Shown here: in pieces, positions 8,436 through 16,644 of the stretch | Numbering within the stretch: the stretch's first letter is position 1 | Layout of the letters: each line of letters starts with the position of its first letter | Assembly (NCBI GenBank): GCA_007116035.1 | Contig: SKJG01000026.1 | Coordinates: 1 to 42,825, forward strand | DNA length: 42,825 nt | Source: Thioalkalivibrio sp. | GTDB taxonomy: Bacteria > Pseudomonadota > Gammaproteobacteria > Ectothiorhodospirales > Ectothiorhodospiraceae | Reading direction: 5' to 3' | Made by a program: the position numbers and the translations under genes | The notes under the pieces: generated by a model | Database searches by the model: none | The model's input: the letters and a program-made list of their open reading frames with translations, nothing else | Told to the model about the DNA's origin: nothing

Positions 8436-8823
8436 CGCATGCTCGAAGCGTGAACGGGCGGAGGATGTCGGCAGACACCGTTATAGCGCAGCCGGGCTCC
8501 CGAATCATCCGTACGGCCCTTACCGTGCCCGGTTGGCCGCTGCGCAACCGGGTCGTGGTGGACCGATGGGGCATTCCCGGGGACAGCACACCCATTCCCG
8601 TGTGTCTCTGCGCTTCGCGCTGGTGGCATGGTTTGTGGGAGTCACAAGCAGGTGAGCGATGGCTAGGAGGACTCGTGTTCAGGAGAGCGAACCGCAGCAT
8701 GCGACGCAGAGCGGCAAATGAGTCAATAGGGGTCAACCCTGAGCGGGCGGTAAGCTGGGAAAGGTCCGTGACGGCAGTCGTTTGCGCACCCGATACGCCG
8801 CAGGTGCCCTTGACCTTCTGGTG
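8436..8823. other. Intergenic region, no convincing gene
   Basis: Nearly 390 bases. Plus-strand frames exist but have no recognisable motif and unusual composition. The segment AATAGGGGTCAACCCT at about 8726-8741 is a short imperfect palindrome of the GGGTC/GACCC kind often found at the ends of small transposable remnants, but no transposase is present. I see nothing else. Confidence 0.4.
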
Positions 8824-9447
8824 CTAATGCAGATCCGGGGTGTCCGAAAAACGATAGCGAACACCTGTGCTGACGAAGTTGGATCCCCTGGCATCGCTGA
8901 CCAGCCTGAACGCCCCGGAGCGGTGGTGAACTCGAAGCAGTAGTTCCCAGCTTGGATCACGGTCCTGCGGCGGGGCGAAAGTGATTTCCACAGGCATGAA
9001 TACAAGCAGGCGGGATGCAGGACGACGCGGGTGCTCTTCCACTCGCGGTGTGCGGAAGGCGTAGGAAGGGCCGAGCCCAAAGGCGACCGTGGTGTTCACG
9101 TACCTGTCCCAGGGGAACCGGTGCCAGCGGATTAGCAGTGCGGCGCTTACCTCGGGGTGACGCTGCAGACCGGCGTGGAAGGCTGCGTTCGCCTCCACGC
9201 CGGGTCTGTTGACGTCCAGCATGCCGATATAGATGTGCACGAGCAGCGCAATCCCGACGATTGCAAAGCTCCACACAGGAATCATGCGTGACAGCAGCAC
9301 CAGCTCTTCCGGAAAGACATCGCGGAACATCAGCACGAGCCCCGTCAGAACAAGAGCGGGGGTCGTCAGGATGAACACATAGGCAGCCAGTTTCTGCCCG
9401 TTGTTGAACCGCCCGGTCGGATGATGCTTGCGCAACGCGCCTCGCAC
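8824..9447 (-). pseudogene. Chimeric relic: formate dehydrogenase gamma C-half fused to outer-membrane protein C-half
   Basis: One 207-codon frame joins two unrelated pieces. Residues ~9-83 (HPTGRFNNGQKLAAYVFIL, two membrane helices, VHIYIGML) match the C-terminal half of the cytochrome b subunit of formate dehydrogenase (FdnI/FdoI type). The His normally found in the RMIHA.SF helix is Pro here (RMIPVWSF). Residues ~98-200 (RWHRFPWDRYVNTTVAFGLG, then ELLLRVHHRSG, then STGVRYRF) match the C-terminal part of a beta-barrel outer-membrane protein family with an HHRSG motif and a C-terminal aromatic. The barrel part cannot fold from the cytoplasmic side of this fusion. The first codon is GTG at 9447, with no good ribosome binding site. 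Most likely a deletion joined two gene fragments. Confidence 0.75.
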
Positions 9448-9464
9448 AGGGTCCCGGACGGGCG

Positions 9465-10658
9465 TCAGTCGGCGGGTTCCAGCCGCCAGATGCCGTCCTG
9501 ATCCTCTCCGTTGTCGGTAGCCACGTGGACGATGCCGTCCGGGCCGACGCGCACGTCCCGGATGCGACCTAGCTCGCCACGAATGAGCTCTTCCTCGTGC
9601 ACGGGGTTCCCGTCACGGAAAACGATGCGCCGCACCTGCTCGGTGCGCAGACTGCCGGCCAGAAAATTACCCGACCACTGCCGAACGTAGGGGCTTTTCT
9701 CGGGTAGCACCGCGAGTCCCGAGGGCGGCATGGCGGGTGTCCAGTCGATCACCGGGTCCACCATGCCTTCCTTATGGCGCTCGGTGTAGTCGAAGTAGGG
9801 TTCCTGAGTCTGGTAGCTCAGGCCGAGCGAAACCTTCGGCCACCCGTAGTTCTCACCCGCTTCGATCCGGTTCAGTTCATCGCCTCCCCGCGGCCCGTGA
9901 TCGGTGGCCCAGATCTCGCCGGTATCGGGATGCACCATCAGGCCCTGAATATTGCGGAGTCCAAAGGCGTAGATTTCCGCCGCAGCATCGTCGCGGTCCA
10001 CGAAGGGGTTGTCGTCCGGCACTGATCCGTCGTCGTTCAGGCGCAGCAGGCTCCCGGCATGGTCACTCAGATCCTGTGCGCGGGGCGGTTCCGAACCGCG
10101 GTCTCCGACGCTCATCAGTAGGGTTCCGTCGGGTAGCCAAGCGATGCGCGACCCGTAATGGCGGCCGGGTTGCGAGTATTGGTTCTGGACGAAAATCTCC
10201 TCAACGTTCTCGAGGGGGAGTTCGCGCAGCGCGTGGACGATGATCTCCAGAAAGTGATCAAGATCCAGTTCGCCGCGCGCGAGCGCGACGGCCGTCTCGT
10301 CCGGATTATCGGGGTTCGCGCGCGAGTAGGTGAGGTAGATGAGCCGGTTGTCCTCGAAATTCGGGTGCAGGGACACATCGAGCAGCCCGCCCTGGCCTTG
10401 TGCCGTGACCTCGGGAATCCCGACGATCTGCCGCGCGATGCCCGCCCGAACCCAGTTCAGACGACCGGGGCGCTCAGTCACCAGCAGGTCACCATTCGGC
10501 AGGAAGGCGAAGGACCATGTGTGGTCGAGGCCGTCCACCACATTGACAAGGTGTAGTGGCTGGTATTGGGAATCCACGATGTCGGACGCGACGGCGGCGC
10601 CCGAAAACAGCAGCATTGAGGCCACCATCGTGGCGGAGACACATCTCGGCTTGTGCAT
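9465..10658 (-). CDS. PQQ-dependent aldose sugar dehydrogenase (YliI/Asd family)
   Basis: A 397-residue exported beta-propeller of the glucose/sorbosone dehydrogenase family. The signal peptide is MHKPRCVSATMVASMLLFSGAAVA-S. Characteristic strings are LDHTWSFAFLPNGDLLVTER, GQGGLLDVSLHPNF, GRHYGSRIAWLPDGTLLMSV, YAFGLRNIQGLMVHPDTG, WATDHGPRGGDELN and ENYGWP. The His and Arg pattern (GRHYGSR, GLRN, DHGPRGGDE) is that of soluble aldose dehydrogenases that oxidise sugars with PQQ in the periplasm. No PQQ synthesis genes are seen here, so the cofactor source is unknown. The start at 10658 follows GCAGGAGGAATGCC, a strong ribosome binding site. A hairpin sits between this site and the upstream small gene. 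Confidence 0.92.
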   Translation of the reverse strand: MHKPRCVSATMVASMLLFSGAAVASDIVDSQYQPLHLVNVVDGLDHTWSFAFLPNGDLLVTERPGRLNWVRAGIARQIVGIPEVTAQGQGGLLDVSLHPNFEDNRLIYLTYSRANPDNPDETAVALARGELDLDHFLEIIVHALRELPLENVEEIFVQNQYSQPGRHYGSRIAWLPDGTLLMSVGDRGSEPPRAQDLSDHAGSLLRLNDDGSVPDDNPFVDRDDAAAEIYAFGLRNIQGLMVHPDTGEIWATDHGPRGGDELNRIEAGENYGWPKVSLGLSYQTQEPYFDYTERHKEGMVDPVIDWTPAMPPSGLAVLPEKSPYVRQWSGNFLAGSLRTEQVRRIVFRDGNPVHEEELIRGELGRIRDVRVGPDGIVHVATDNGEDQDGIWRLEPAD

Positions 10659-10675
10659 GGCATTCCTCCTGCAAA

Positions 10676-10691
10676 GGGGGCTTCAGCCCCC
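10676..10691. repeat. Short GC hairpin in the sugar dehydrogenase leader
   Basis: GGGGGCTTCAGCCCCC forms a 6-7 bp stem with a tiny loop. On the minus strand it is followed by TTTGCAGGAGG, so it lies immediately before the ribosome binding site of the sugar dehydrogenase gene. It could be a weak terminator, an mRNA stabiliser or a translational control element. Confidence 0.35.
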
Positions 10692-10761
10692 GGCTTGTCA
10701 GTGTGTTTCGAGAGCGGCCGCGAGGTCGGATCTTCCGGTCCAACACCGGTGCAGCGAAACA

Positions 10762-10917
10762 TCAGAACAATTCGCTCTCGACTTCCCGGAACTCGGCATC
10801 GGCATTGCGACGGTGGGTCTCCTCGAACGCTGGGGCGTTCTGGTATTCCGGCCAGTCGCCGCGGTAGCAGGCCTCGTCGAAGGAGAGAAAGTCCTCCACA
10901 GCTTCGGCGACTGTCAT
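10762..10917 (-). CDS. Small acidic hypothetical protein
   Basis: A 51-residue frame from an ATG at 10917 reading MTVAEAVEDFLSFDEACYRG and ending in FREVESELF. It is acidic, helix-prone and of good coding composition, unlike the sequence upstream in the same frame, which is Arg/Cys-rich. A weak GGACAGGA precedes the start very closely. I do not recognise the family. It lies ahead of the sugar dehydrogenase gene on the same strand, with the 10676-10691 hairpin between them. It may instead be the tail of a longer frame starting at 11073. Confidence 0.4.
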   Translation of the reverse strand: MTVAEAVEDFLSFDEACYRGDWPEYQNAPAFEETHRRNADAEFREVESELF

Positions 10918-11375
10918 TCCTGTCCATTTCTGGCAGGGGGTGGAGCGGCGCCGGCACGTTGAACGTGGCGCCAAATCGACAGGGAATGTTGACCATGACA
11001 AGCCCCTGTCGTGACCGACAGTCGCCCCCACGATGGAGATCGGCATCCCACCACCGCCAGCGATAGTCTGCACTGCCCATTCCCGCTTTCACATGGGGGA
11101 AATTACGACGGATGAGCCGATGCATCCGCTTCCCGAATCGCAGAAAGGATCTCCATTTCCTCGCCGTGCGTGCGCAGCTCTTGGTTCAAGGCCCACTAGG
11201 CCGCTGACGCCAGCTCTGCCCAGGGTTCAGTCGGTGTCTCCAGGCTGATGCTTTGCGGCCTTTGATGCGGGATGTGTAAAGCCCGGCGTAGGCGGTTGGT
11301 TTCCCCATCCCTTTGCTAGACTCTCCGGAGAGCATCGCGAAGGTGCCTCTCAAACGCCCGGCCCGGAGCTACCCC
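10918..11375. other. Intergenic region before pyruvate kinase
   Basis: About 460 bases. A short minus-strand segment at about 11113-11199 (LNQELRTHGEEMEILSAIRE) looks coding, but is preceded by a stop and has no start or context, so it may be a gene relic. The right end holds a probable promoter for pyruvate kinase at 11296-11322. I see nothing else. Confidence 0.4.
11296..11322 (+). promoter_or_regulatory. Putative sigma-70 promoter of pyruvate kinase
   Basis: TTGGTT (11296-11301) and TAGACT (11317-11322) are separated by 15 nt, a little short of the ideal 17. Transcription would start near 11329, giving a leader of about 47 nt before the pyk ATG at 11376. Confidence 0.35.
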
Positions 11376-12818
11376 ATGCCCTTGCCTGCACACAAGACCA
11401 AGATCGTCGCCACCATCGGGCCGGCCTCGGACCCACCCGAGACGCTGCGGGCCCTGATCGAGGCCGGACTGGGGATTGCCCGGCTCAACTTTTCCCACGG
11501 CAACGCCGACTACCACGCAGCACTGATCAAGCGTATCCGGGAGGCCGGGGCCGCATGCGATCGCCGAGTGGCGATCCTGGGTGACCTGCCCGGTCCGAAG
11601 ATGCGCATCGGTGACCTGGCCGAGGAGCCGGTCGAACTGGTTCGGGACGAGCACATCACGTTGACCACTGAGGAATGCGTCGGTACCGTCGAGCGCGTAT
11701 CGGTCAGCTTTGCCGGTCTGCCTGCCACCGTGAAGCGCGGCGATGCACTGTTCCTGAACGACGGCTACATCCAGCTCGAGGTCACGGACGTCGACGGCAA
11801 CGACGTGGTCTGCCGGGTGCATACCGGTGGCGAACTGCGCTCGCGCAAAGGGCTGAACCTGCCCGGCATCGACCTCGGGATCAGTGCCTTTACCGACAAC
11901 GACCGTGAGTGGCTGGCTTTTGCCGCCGAACATGGCGTTGACGCGGTGAGCCAGTCCTTCGTGGTCAACGCCCAGGACATCGAGGAGGTCCGGGCCGCCG
12001 CTGCGGCCCTCGGCTACGCACCCTTCGTCATCGCCAAGATCGAGCGCGCCGCGACGCTCGACAACCTGGACGCGATCCTCGAGGTTGCGGACGGCATCAT
12101 GGTCGCGCGCGGCGACCTCGGCGTGGAGATCCCGATCGAGACCATCGCCGTGGCGCAACGCCGGATCACGGAGCGTGCCCTCCGCGCCGGGAAACCGGTG
12201 ATCACGGCGACACAGATGCTGGAGTCCATGGTCACCTCACGGCGACCGACCCGTGCCGAAGCCACCGACGTTGCCAACGCGATCCTCGGGGGTACCGATT
12301 GCGTCATGCTCTCCGCCGAATCTGCCATGGGTCAGTTTCCGGTGGAATCGGTCGCAATGCTGGCCGGCATTGCGACCGCCATCGAGCCCGAACAGGACGA
12401 CCGGGCGTTCGCCGAGATCCAGGGTGTCTACGGGGATGTCGGGAGTGACGGCCACCCGCCGTGTCCGCTCGATCTGATCGCGCGCTGCGTGTATTACACC
12501 GTGCAGCAGGCGCCCCCCCGGGCCGTGGTGGTTCCGACCCGCAGCGGCGCGAGCGCGCGCAACGTCGCCCGTTTTCGGCTACCGCGCTGGGTCGTTGCGC
12601 TCAGTCCCGATCCGGCGACCGCCCAGACCCTACAATTCCATTACGGGGTGTACCCGGTGAACGTGGATTGCGACCGCGCCGACTGGACAGGATATGTGCG
12701 CGACCAGCTCGCGGTACTGCACATGGACACGGGAATGGTGCTGCTGACACAGGGGCCCTCTGCCGAAAATCCCCGGGGCAACCACCGGCTCGAGATCATC
12801 GAGCTTGACCCGCAGTGA
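11376..12818 (+). CDS. pyk: Pyruvate kinase
   Basis: A 480-residue glycolytic enzyme that transfers phosphate from PEP to ADP. Visible motifs: HKTKIVATIGPAS at the start, ARLNFSHG at 35-42 (Arg and Asn bind the phosphate and metal), FVIAKIERAATLDN with the catalytic Lys-Ile-Glu, MVARGDLGVEIPIE, KPVITATQMLESM and RPTRAEATDVANAILGGTD. The string ILGDLPGPKMRIG is the DLPGPK variant, where E. coli PykF has DLQGPK. The upstream open frame starts at 11313, but the ATG at 11376 has GGAG eight bases before it and is where the family's homology begins. A separate C-terminal domain is present but short, with no extra PEP-utilising domain. Confidence 0.96.
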   Translation: MPLPAHKTKIVATIGPASDPPETLRALIEAGLGIARLNFSHGNADYHAALIKRIREAGAACDRRVAILGDLPGPKMRIGDLAEEPVELVRDEHITLTTEECVGTVERVSVSFAGLPATVKRGDALFLNDGYIQLEVTDVDGNDVVCRVHTGGELRSRKGLNLPGIDLGISAFTDNDREWLAFAAEHGVDAVSQSFVVNAQDIEEVRAAAAALGYAPFVIAKIERAATLDNLDAILEVADGIMVARGDLGVEIPIETIAVAQRRITERALRAGKPVITATQMLESMVTSRRPTRAEATDVANAILGGTDCVMLSAESAMGQFPVESVAMLAGIATAIEPEQDDRAFAEIQGVYGDVGSDGHPPCPLDLIARCVYYTVQQAPPRAVVVPTRSGASARNVARFRLPRWVVALSPDPATAQTLQFHYGVYPVNVDCDRADWTGYVRDQLAVLHMDTGMVLLTQGPSAENPRGNHRLEIIELDPQ

Positions 12819-13093
12819 CGTGGTGGAACCGCGACGCCACGAAAGAGCGGCGCGGCGGACCTTGCATCTGCTCACGTTCGGTGATCATGCCTTCGGCACG
12901 CACAAGAAGCGGTCCGGCTGAAGCGGGCACGCCCTCCAGATAGGCCCGTTCGAGCGCCAGATTTTCCTGCCTGCGGAGGATTCATGACCATCAGGAACGT
13001 CGTGGAAGCTCGAGCCCGCGTCTGTGCCTTGTCGAACAGCACTGGTCTGCGGCAAGCGCAGCACAGCCGCCAGCGGTTTCGCCGCCGCGCGGA

Positions 13094-13753
13094 TCAGCCG
13101 CCGGCTTCGTCGCCCCAGATTTCTTCGAGGCGAGCGTCGCGACCGCAGCGCCAGCGATAGAACTTGTAGCGCACCGGGTTTTCCCGGTAGTAGCCCTGAT
13201 GGTATTCCTCGGCGGCGTAGAAATTCTTGAACTCGAGGATCGGCGTCACGATGGCTTGGTCGAAACGCCCCGACTGCTCCAACCTTTCGAGCGAGACGCG
13301 TGCCTGGTCTTTCTGCTCATCGCTGTGGGCGAAGATGGCGGTACGGTAGGCATCGCCGCGGTCGCAGAACTGGCCGCCATCATCGAACGGGTCGATATTT
13401 CGCCAGAAGACGTGCAGCAGCTCGGCGTAATCGATGACATCGGGATCGAAGACCACCTGCACCACCTCCCGATGCCCGGTGCCGCCTCGGACCACGTCCG
13501 CGTAGGCCGGGTTTGATACGTGGCCGCCGCTGAAGCCCGAGATGGTCTCGACCACGCCATCGAGGTCGTCGTAGGGCGGCTCCATGCACCAGAAGCAGCC
13601 GCCGGCAAAAGTCGCCCGCGCCAGGTTGTCCTCGGCGTCGTTTGCAGCGCCGGCAAGCGACGCCGTGAGGAGAAGTGAGCCGGCAAGGGCGGCCAGGACA
13701 ATGATTCGATGGCCCCAGCGAATGGTTGCAGGATGAAACAGGGTCGGCATCAT
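13094..13753 (-). CDS. msrA: Exported peptide methionine sulfoxide reductase MsrA
   Basis: A 219-residue protein. The catalytic motif GGCFWCMEPPYD holds Cys53, and FSGGHVSNPAYADVVRGGTGHREVVQVVFDP and AEEYHQGYYRENP are MsrA family blocks. It reduces methionine-S-sulfoxide in proteins. Unlike cytoplasmic MsrA it begins with a hydrophobic segment (IIVLAALAGSLLLTASLAGA-A), so it is likely exported to the periplasm. An exported form needs an electron source such as a DsbD-like protein, not seen here. GCG-rich tail residues include one more Cys (RWRCGRD) that could be the resolving cysteine. The start at 13753 follows GAGAGGCAGTC. No msrB gene is adjacent. Confidence 0.93.
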   Translation of the reverse strand: MMPTLFHPATIRWGHRIIVLAALAGSLLLTASLAGAANDAEDNLARATFAGGCFWCMEPPYDDLDGVVETISGFSGGHVSNPAYADVVRGGTGHREVVQVVFDPDVIDYAELLHVFWRNIDPFDDGGQFCDRGDAYRTAIFAHSDEQKDQARVSLERLEQSGRFDQAIVTPILEFKNFYAAEEYHQGYYRENPVRYKFYRWRCGRDARLEEIWGDEAGG

Positions 13754-14048
13754 GACTGCCTCTCGACGTGGGTTGGTGTCATTGGCACCTAAGGCGACAG
13801 CGCGGCAATACAGAGTGACGGTTTTCCATCACCTGATTGGAGCCGATTTCGCGGCGTTGGTTCGTGAACACGCTCGCCTGGCAGGGCGCGCGGAGCCACT
13901 GGGTGATGACGGCGCGGCCCTCTGGTATCCGGCAGGCGTCGTGCGAACCGGCGATGAATGCCCCCCGCTCCCTATCACGGTCATTCGTCAGCATTCCTGA
14001 TCCCGCGATCTGTGCCCCGCCAGCCAGGGCATGGACTGCGTCCCAGGA

Positions 14049-15296
14049 TCATGACGCCCCGTCGCGTTCCATGGCCAGCGTGGAGACCCGCCTTGCGGCC
14101 TGAACCGCGGTCTCCAGCAGCGGCACTCCCTCGTAGGCCCAGGAACCGCAGTAAAATACGCGCCGTCCGGGCTCGCGATGCCAGCGGTCCATTTGCCGCA
14201 GTATCGATGCGGTTCCGGCATGAACCACAGCCCGCTGCAAAGGCGTTCGATCGATCACCTTCTCGTCCGCCGGCGGAAAGATCGGGTTCCAGGTCTGGAA
14301 GACCGGCGCGTCGGCGGTCATTCCCGCCTCGACTGCATTGATCCAGACGGTGAACATCACCTTGTCCATCTGCGCGTCGGTCCGGAAATTCAACGCGGTC
14401 CAGTCGCGCGGATCCCGCGGCATGAAGCGCTCGTCGGTGTGCGTGATCAGTTCGCCGTCTGCAAAGCGGATGCCGGAGAGCACTTCACGCTCGTTTCCGA
14501 ATTGCTCGCCGTCGAGGAAGTCGAGCTGGTTGGCCTGGGTCGCGAGGATCACTCGGTCGAACAGGCCGCCCTCGCCACGGGAATTGCTTACCGAAACCGC
14601 TTCGCCCCGTTGCGCAACCTCGACCACCCGACTTCCGCTGAAGTGTTTCAGGTCGCTGGACAGCGCATTGACCAGGGCCGAGGTGCCGCCCTGAAGCCGG
14701 ACCAGTCCCGGCCCGTTCAGAATGTCCTGTAACAGCGAGAGCAGCTGACCCACCGGCCAGTCGAGCAGGTGCCTCTCGTCGCAGGTGCAGATTGTCGTGA
14801 GTATCGGCAGCACCAGTCCCCGCCAGACCTCCGGGTCGAAGTCCTCGTCGGCCAGGTAATGCTGCAGGGAGATGTCCCCGTTTTTCTTGGAGAGTTTCTG
14901 CGCTCCGCGGGACAGGCGGTACAGCGTTCGTGCAACGCGAAGGGCGCGCCGGTCGAGGTAGCGCAGTGATCCGACGAAGTGCCAATCGGTCAGCGGGAAG
15001 CGGCCGCTCCGAAACCAGGTGCTGCGATCGGACCGGCTGCAAGAGATGAACGTGCGGATGTCATAGGTGCCAACGCCGACGTCAGCCGCCAGCGAGAGAA
15101 CGTTGTTCCAGGCTGAGGCGTTCATTACTCGCAGGGGCACGTCGACACGTGCGCCGTACACCGGTACTGCGTGCGCATCCATGCCCCAGTCGGGGTGTTC
15201 CTCGAACACGGTTACCTCGCAGCCCCCCTCGCGGCAGAAATGTGCTGCGGCAAGACCCGCCATTCCGCTTCCGACCACCGCAACGCTCAAGGTCAT
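14049..15296 (-). CDS. FAD/NAD-binding oxidoreductase (COG2907-like, amine oxidase fold)
   Basis: A 415-residue flavoprotein. The N-terminus VAVVGSGMAGLAAAHFC is a Rossmann dinucleotide-binding GxGxxG motif, and FEEHPDWGMDAHAV has the acidic residue that ends the fold. The segment ELITHTDERFMPRDPRDWTALNF and the C-terminal GRRVFYCGSWAYEGVPLLETAVQAARR are the features of the predicted NAD/FAD-binding family COG2907, related to amine oxidases and phytoene desaturases. Substrate is unknown; relatives often lie near cyclopropane fatty acid genes, but none are present here. The start ATG at 15296 immediately precedes the Rossmann strand. There is an intergenic repeat just upstream (15340-15410), so it is probably transcribed alone. 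Confidence 0.85.
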   Translation of the reverse strand: MTLSVAVVGSGMAGLAAAHFCREGGCEVTVFEEHPDWGMDAHAVPVYGARVDVPLRVMNASAWNNVLSLAADVGVGTYDIRTFISCSRSDRSTWFRSGRFPLTDWHFVGSLRYLDRRALRVARTLYRLSRGAQKLSKKNGDISLQHYLADEDFDPEVWRGLVLPILTTICTCDERHLLDWPVGQLLSLLQDILNGPGLVRLQGGTSALVNALSSDLKHFSGSRVVEVAQRGEAVSVSNSRGEGGLFDRVILATQANQLDFLDGEQFGNEREVLSGIRFADGELITHTDERFMPRDPRDWTALNFRTDAQMDKVMFTVWINAVEAGMTADAPVFQTWNPIFPPADEKVIDRTPLQRAVVHAGTASILRQMDRWHREPGRRVFYCGSWAYEGVPLLETAVQAARRVSTLAMERDGAS

Positions 15297-15339
15297 CGTC
15301 TTCTCCCGGGTGGCTGCATTTTTCCCTGCTCTCCATGCT

Positions 15340-15410
15340 GTAGGAGGCCAGCCTCTGGCCGATGGTTTCCAGTCCCGGACCCGATCGGCGATAGGCTCGC
15401 CTCCTACGGG
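15340..15410. repeat. Type A composite palindromic intergenic repeat (copy 1)
   Basis: Outer arms GTAGGAGG and CCTCCTAC enclose two inner hairpins, GGCCAGCCTCTGGCC on the left and GGCGATAGGCTCGCC on the right, so the element has the layout of a BIME-like pair of REP units. Its reverse complement aligns from end to end with the copies at 32727-32793 and 33758-33822. It lies between the FAD oxidoreductase gene and the small membrane protein gene. Confidence 0.8.
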
Positions 15411-15434
15411 ATGGGCGTCTGCGACGCTTTCGTG

Positions 15435-15620
15435 CTAATGCATTCGCCTGGCGGACAGGACCTGGATCAGGCCGGCGATCCCGACCACGGTGCCGCCGAA
15501 GGCGGCGGCGTAGGCGATCAGGGACAACGCCAGGCCCGGCTCGAGCGCCCGGCTCACCTGGGCCAGCAGCAACGCAAGGCCCGCGAGCATACTGAACAGA
15601 CCACCGAGCAGAAGGCGCAT
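15435..15620 (-). CDS. Small two-helix membrane protein
   Basis: A 61-residue protein with two hydrophobic helices (LLLGGLFSMLAGLALLLAQ and LALSLIAYAAAFGGTVVGI) and a basic C-terminus, LSARRMH. The start lies 13 nt after the stop of the preceding ABC ATPase gene, on the same strand, so it is probably the last gene of the transporter operon. GAGGG lies about 11 nt before the ATG. I do not recognise the family. It could be an accessory subunit of the importer or an unrelated membrane peptide. Confidence 0.55.
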   Translation of the reverse strand: MRLLLGGLFSMLAGLALLLAQVSRALEPGLALSLIAYAAAFGGTVVGIAGLIQVLSARRMH

Positions 15621-15633
15621 TCCGGCGGCACCC

Positions 15634-16644
15634 TCAGCGATACAGCCAGCAGGCCGTGCCGTGCCCCGGACGCGGTTCGAGATCCGGTGGATACTCCTGG
15701 TCGCAGGTGCCGGCGATCATCCGGTTGCAGCGCGGGTGAAAGCGGCAGCCGGCCGGGGGCTTCAGCAGGCTGGGTGGTTCGCCTGAGGGCACTTCGCGCT
15801 GCTGGCGCGCATTGTCAGGGTCCGGGTCGGAGATTGCCGTGAGCAGCGCCTGGGTGTAGGGGTGCTGCGGGTGATTCAGCAGTTCGTTCACCTCCGCCTG
15901 CTCGACGATCCGGCCCGCGTACATCACGAAGATGCGCTCCGCGAAATGCCTCACGGTGGAGAGATCGTGGGTGATGAAAGCCAGTGTCAGGCCATGGTCG
16001 ATCTGGATGCTCCGTAACAGCTGCAGGATCTCCACGCGTACCGAGGCGTCGAGCATCGAGACGGGCTCGTCGGCGATGATCATCGCGGGACGCAGGATGA
16101 GGGCGCGTGCGATCACGACCCGCTGCTGCTGCCCGCCGCTCAGCATGTGGGGGAACTTGGACAGGAAATCCTCCGGCGGCGACAGGCGGACCTCTTCCAG
16201 TGCCTCCCGGGCGCGTTGGTCACGCTCCGCGCGGTTGCGTACGCCGTGCACGATCAGCGGTTCGTGCAGGATGCGCCGTACGTCCATGAACGGCGGCAAC
16301 GCACCGTAAGGGTCCTGCTGCACGTAGCCGACCCGCGCCAGGTAGGCCTTGCGCTCCGCGGCATCGAGTGTTCCGAGGGAGCGGCCTTCGAAGATCACCT
16401 CGCCCCGCGTGGGCTGGTGCAGGCCGAGCAGGGTGCGCGCGAGCGAGCTCTTGCCACAGCCGCTCTCGCCGACGAAGGCCACCGCCTCGCCAGCCTTCAG
16501 GTCGAAGTTCACGCCGTCCACCGCGCGCACCGAGCCGACGCGCAGGAAACCCCACTGGCGCAGTTCGAACCAGGTGTGCAGATCGCGGACGGAGAGCACC
16601 GGGCCAGTCGCCGACGTGCGGACTTCCCTGATGGAGGCGCTCAT
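15634..16644 (-). CDS. ABC transporter ATPase, OppF/DppF type
   Basis: A 336-residue nucleotide-binding subunit of a peptide/nickel-type importer. Walker A is GESGCGKSS, the signature is LSGGQQQRV and Walker B is MIIADEP, followed by FITHDLSTVRH. The C-terminal region PPAGCRFHPRCNRMIAGTCD is the Cys-containing oligopeptide-transporter tail of OppD/OppF proteins. The frame is open to 16674, but the ATG at 16644 overlaps the stop of the preceding ATPase gene in an ATGA arrangement, so translation is probably coupled. Fourth gene of a five-gene transporter set, followed by a small membrane protein gene. Confidence 0.93.
   Translation of the reverse strand: MSASIREVRTSATGPVLSVRDLHTWFELRQWGFLRVGSVRAVDGVNFDLKAGEAVAFVGESGCGKSSLARTLLGLHQPTRGEVIFEGRSLGTLDAAERKAYLARVGYVQQDPYGALPPFMDVRRILHEPLIVHGVRNRAERDQRAREALEEVRLSPPEDFLSKFPHMLSGGQQQRVVIARALILRPAMIIADEPVSMLDASVRVEILQLLRSIQIDHGLTLAFITHDLSTVRHFAERIFVMYAGRIVEQAEVNELLNHPQHPYTQALLTAISDPDPDNARQQREVPSGEPPSLLKPPAGCRFHPRCNRMIAGTCDQEYPPDLEPRPGHGTACWLYR

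Noticed and set aside
12984-13160. A 58-codon plus-strand frame with a good GGAGG site
   Set aside because: The protein is Arg/Gln/Ser-rich and overlaps the msrA 3' end. Only the ribosome binding site supports it, so I left it out.
13752-14000. An 82-codon plus-strand frame divergent from msrA
   Set aside because: It overlaps the msrA start, has no known motif and no ribosome binding site. The 13754-14048 interval otherwise shows nothing.
14049-15296. FAD oxidoreductase considered as phytoene desaturase for carotenoids
   Set aside because: It is shorter than CrtI and carries HTDxxxMP blocks of the COG2907 family; no other carotenoid gene is near.
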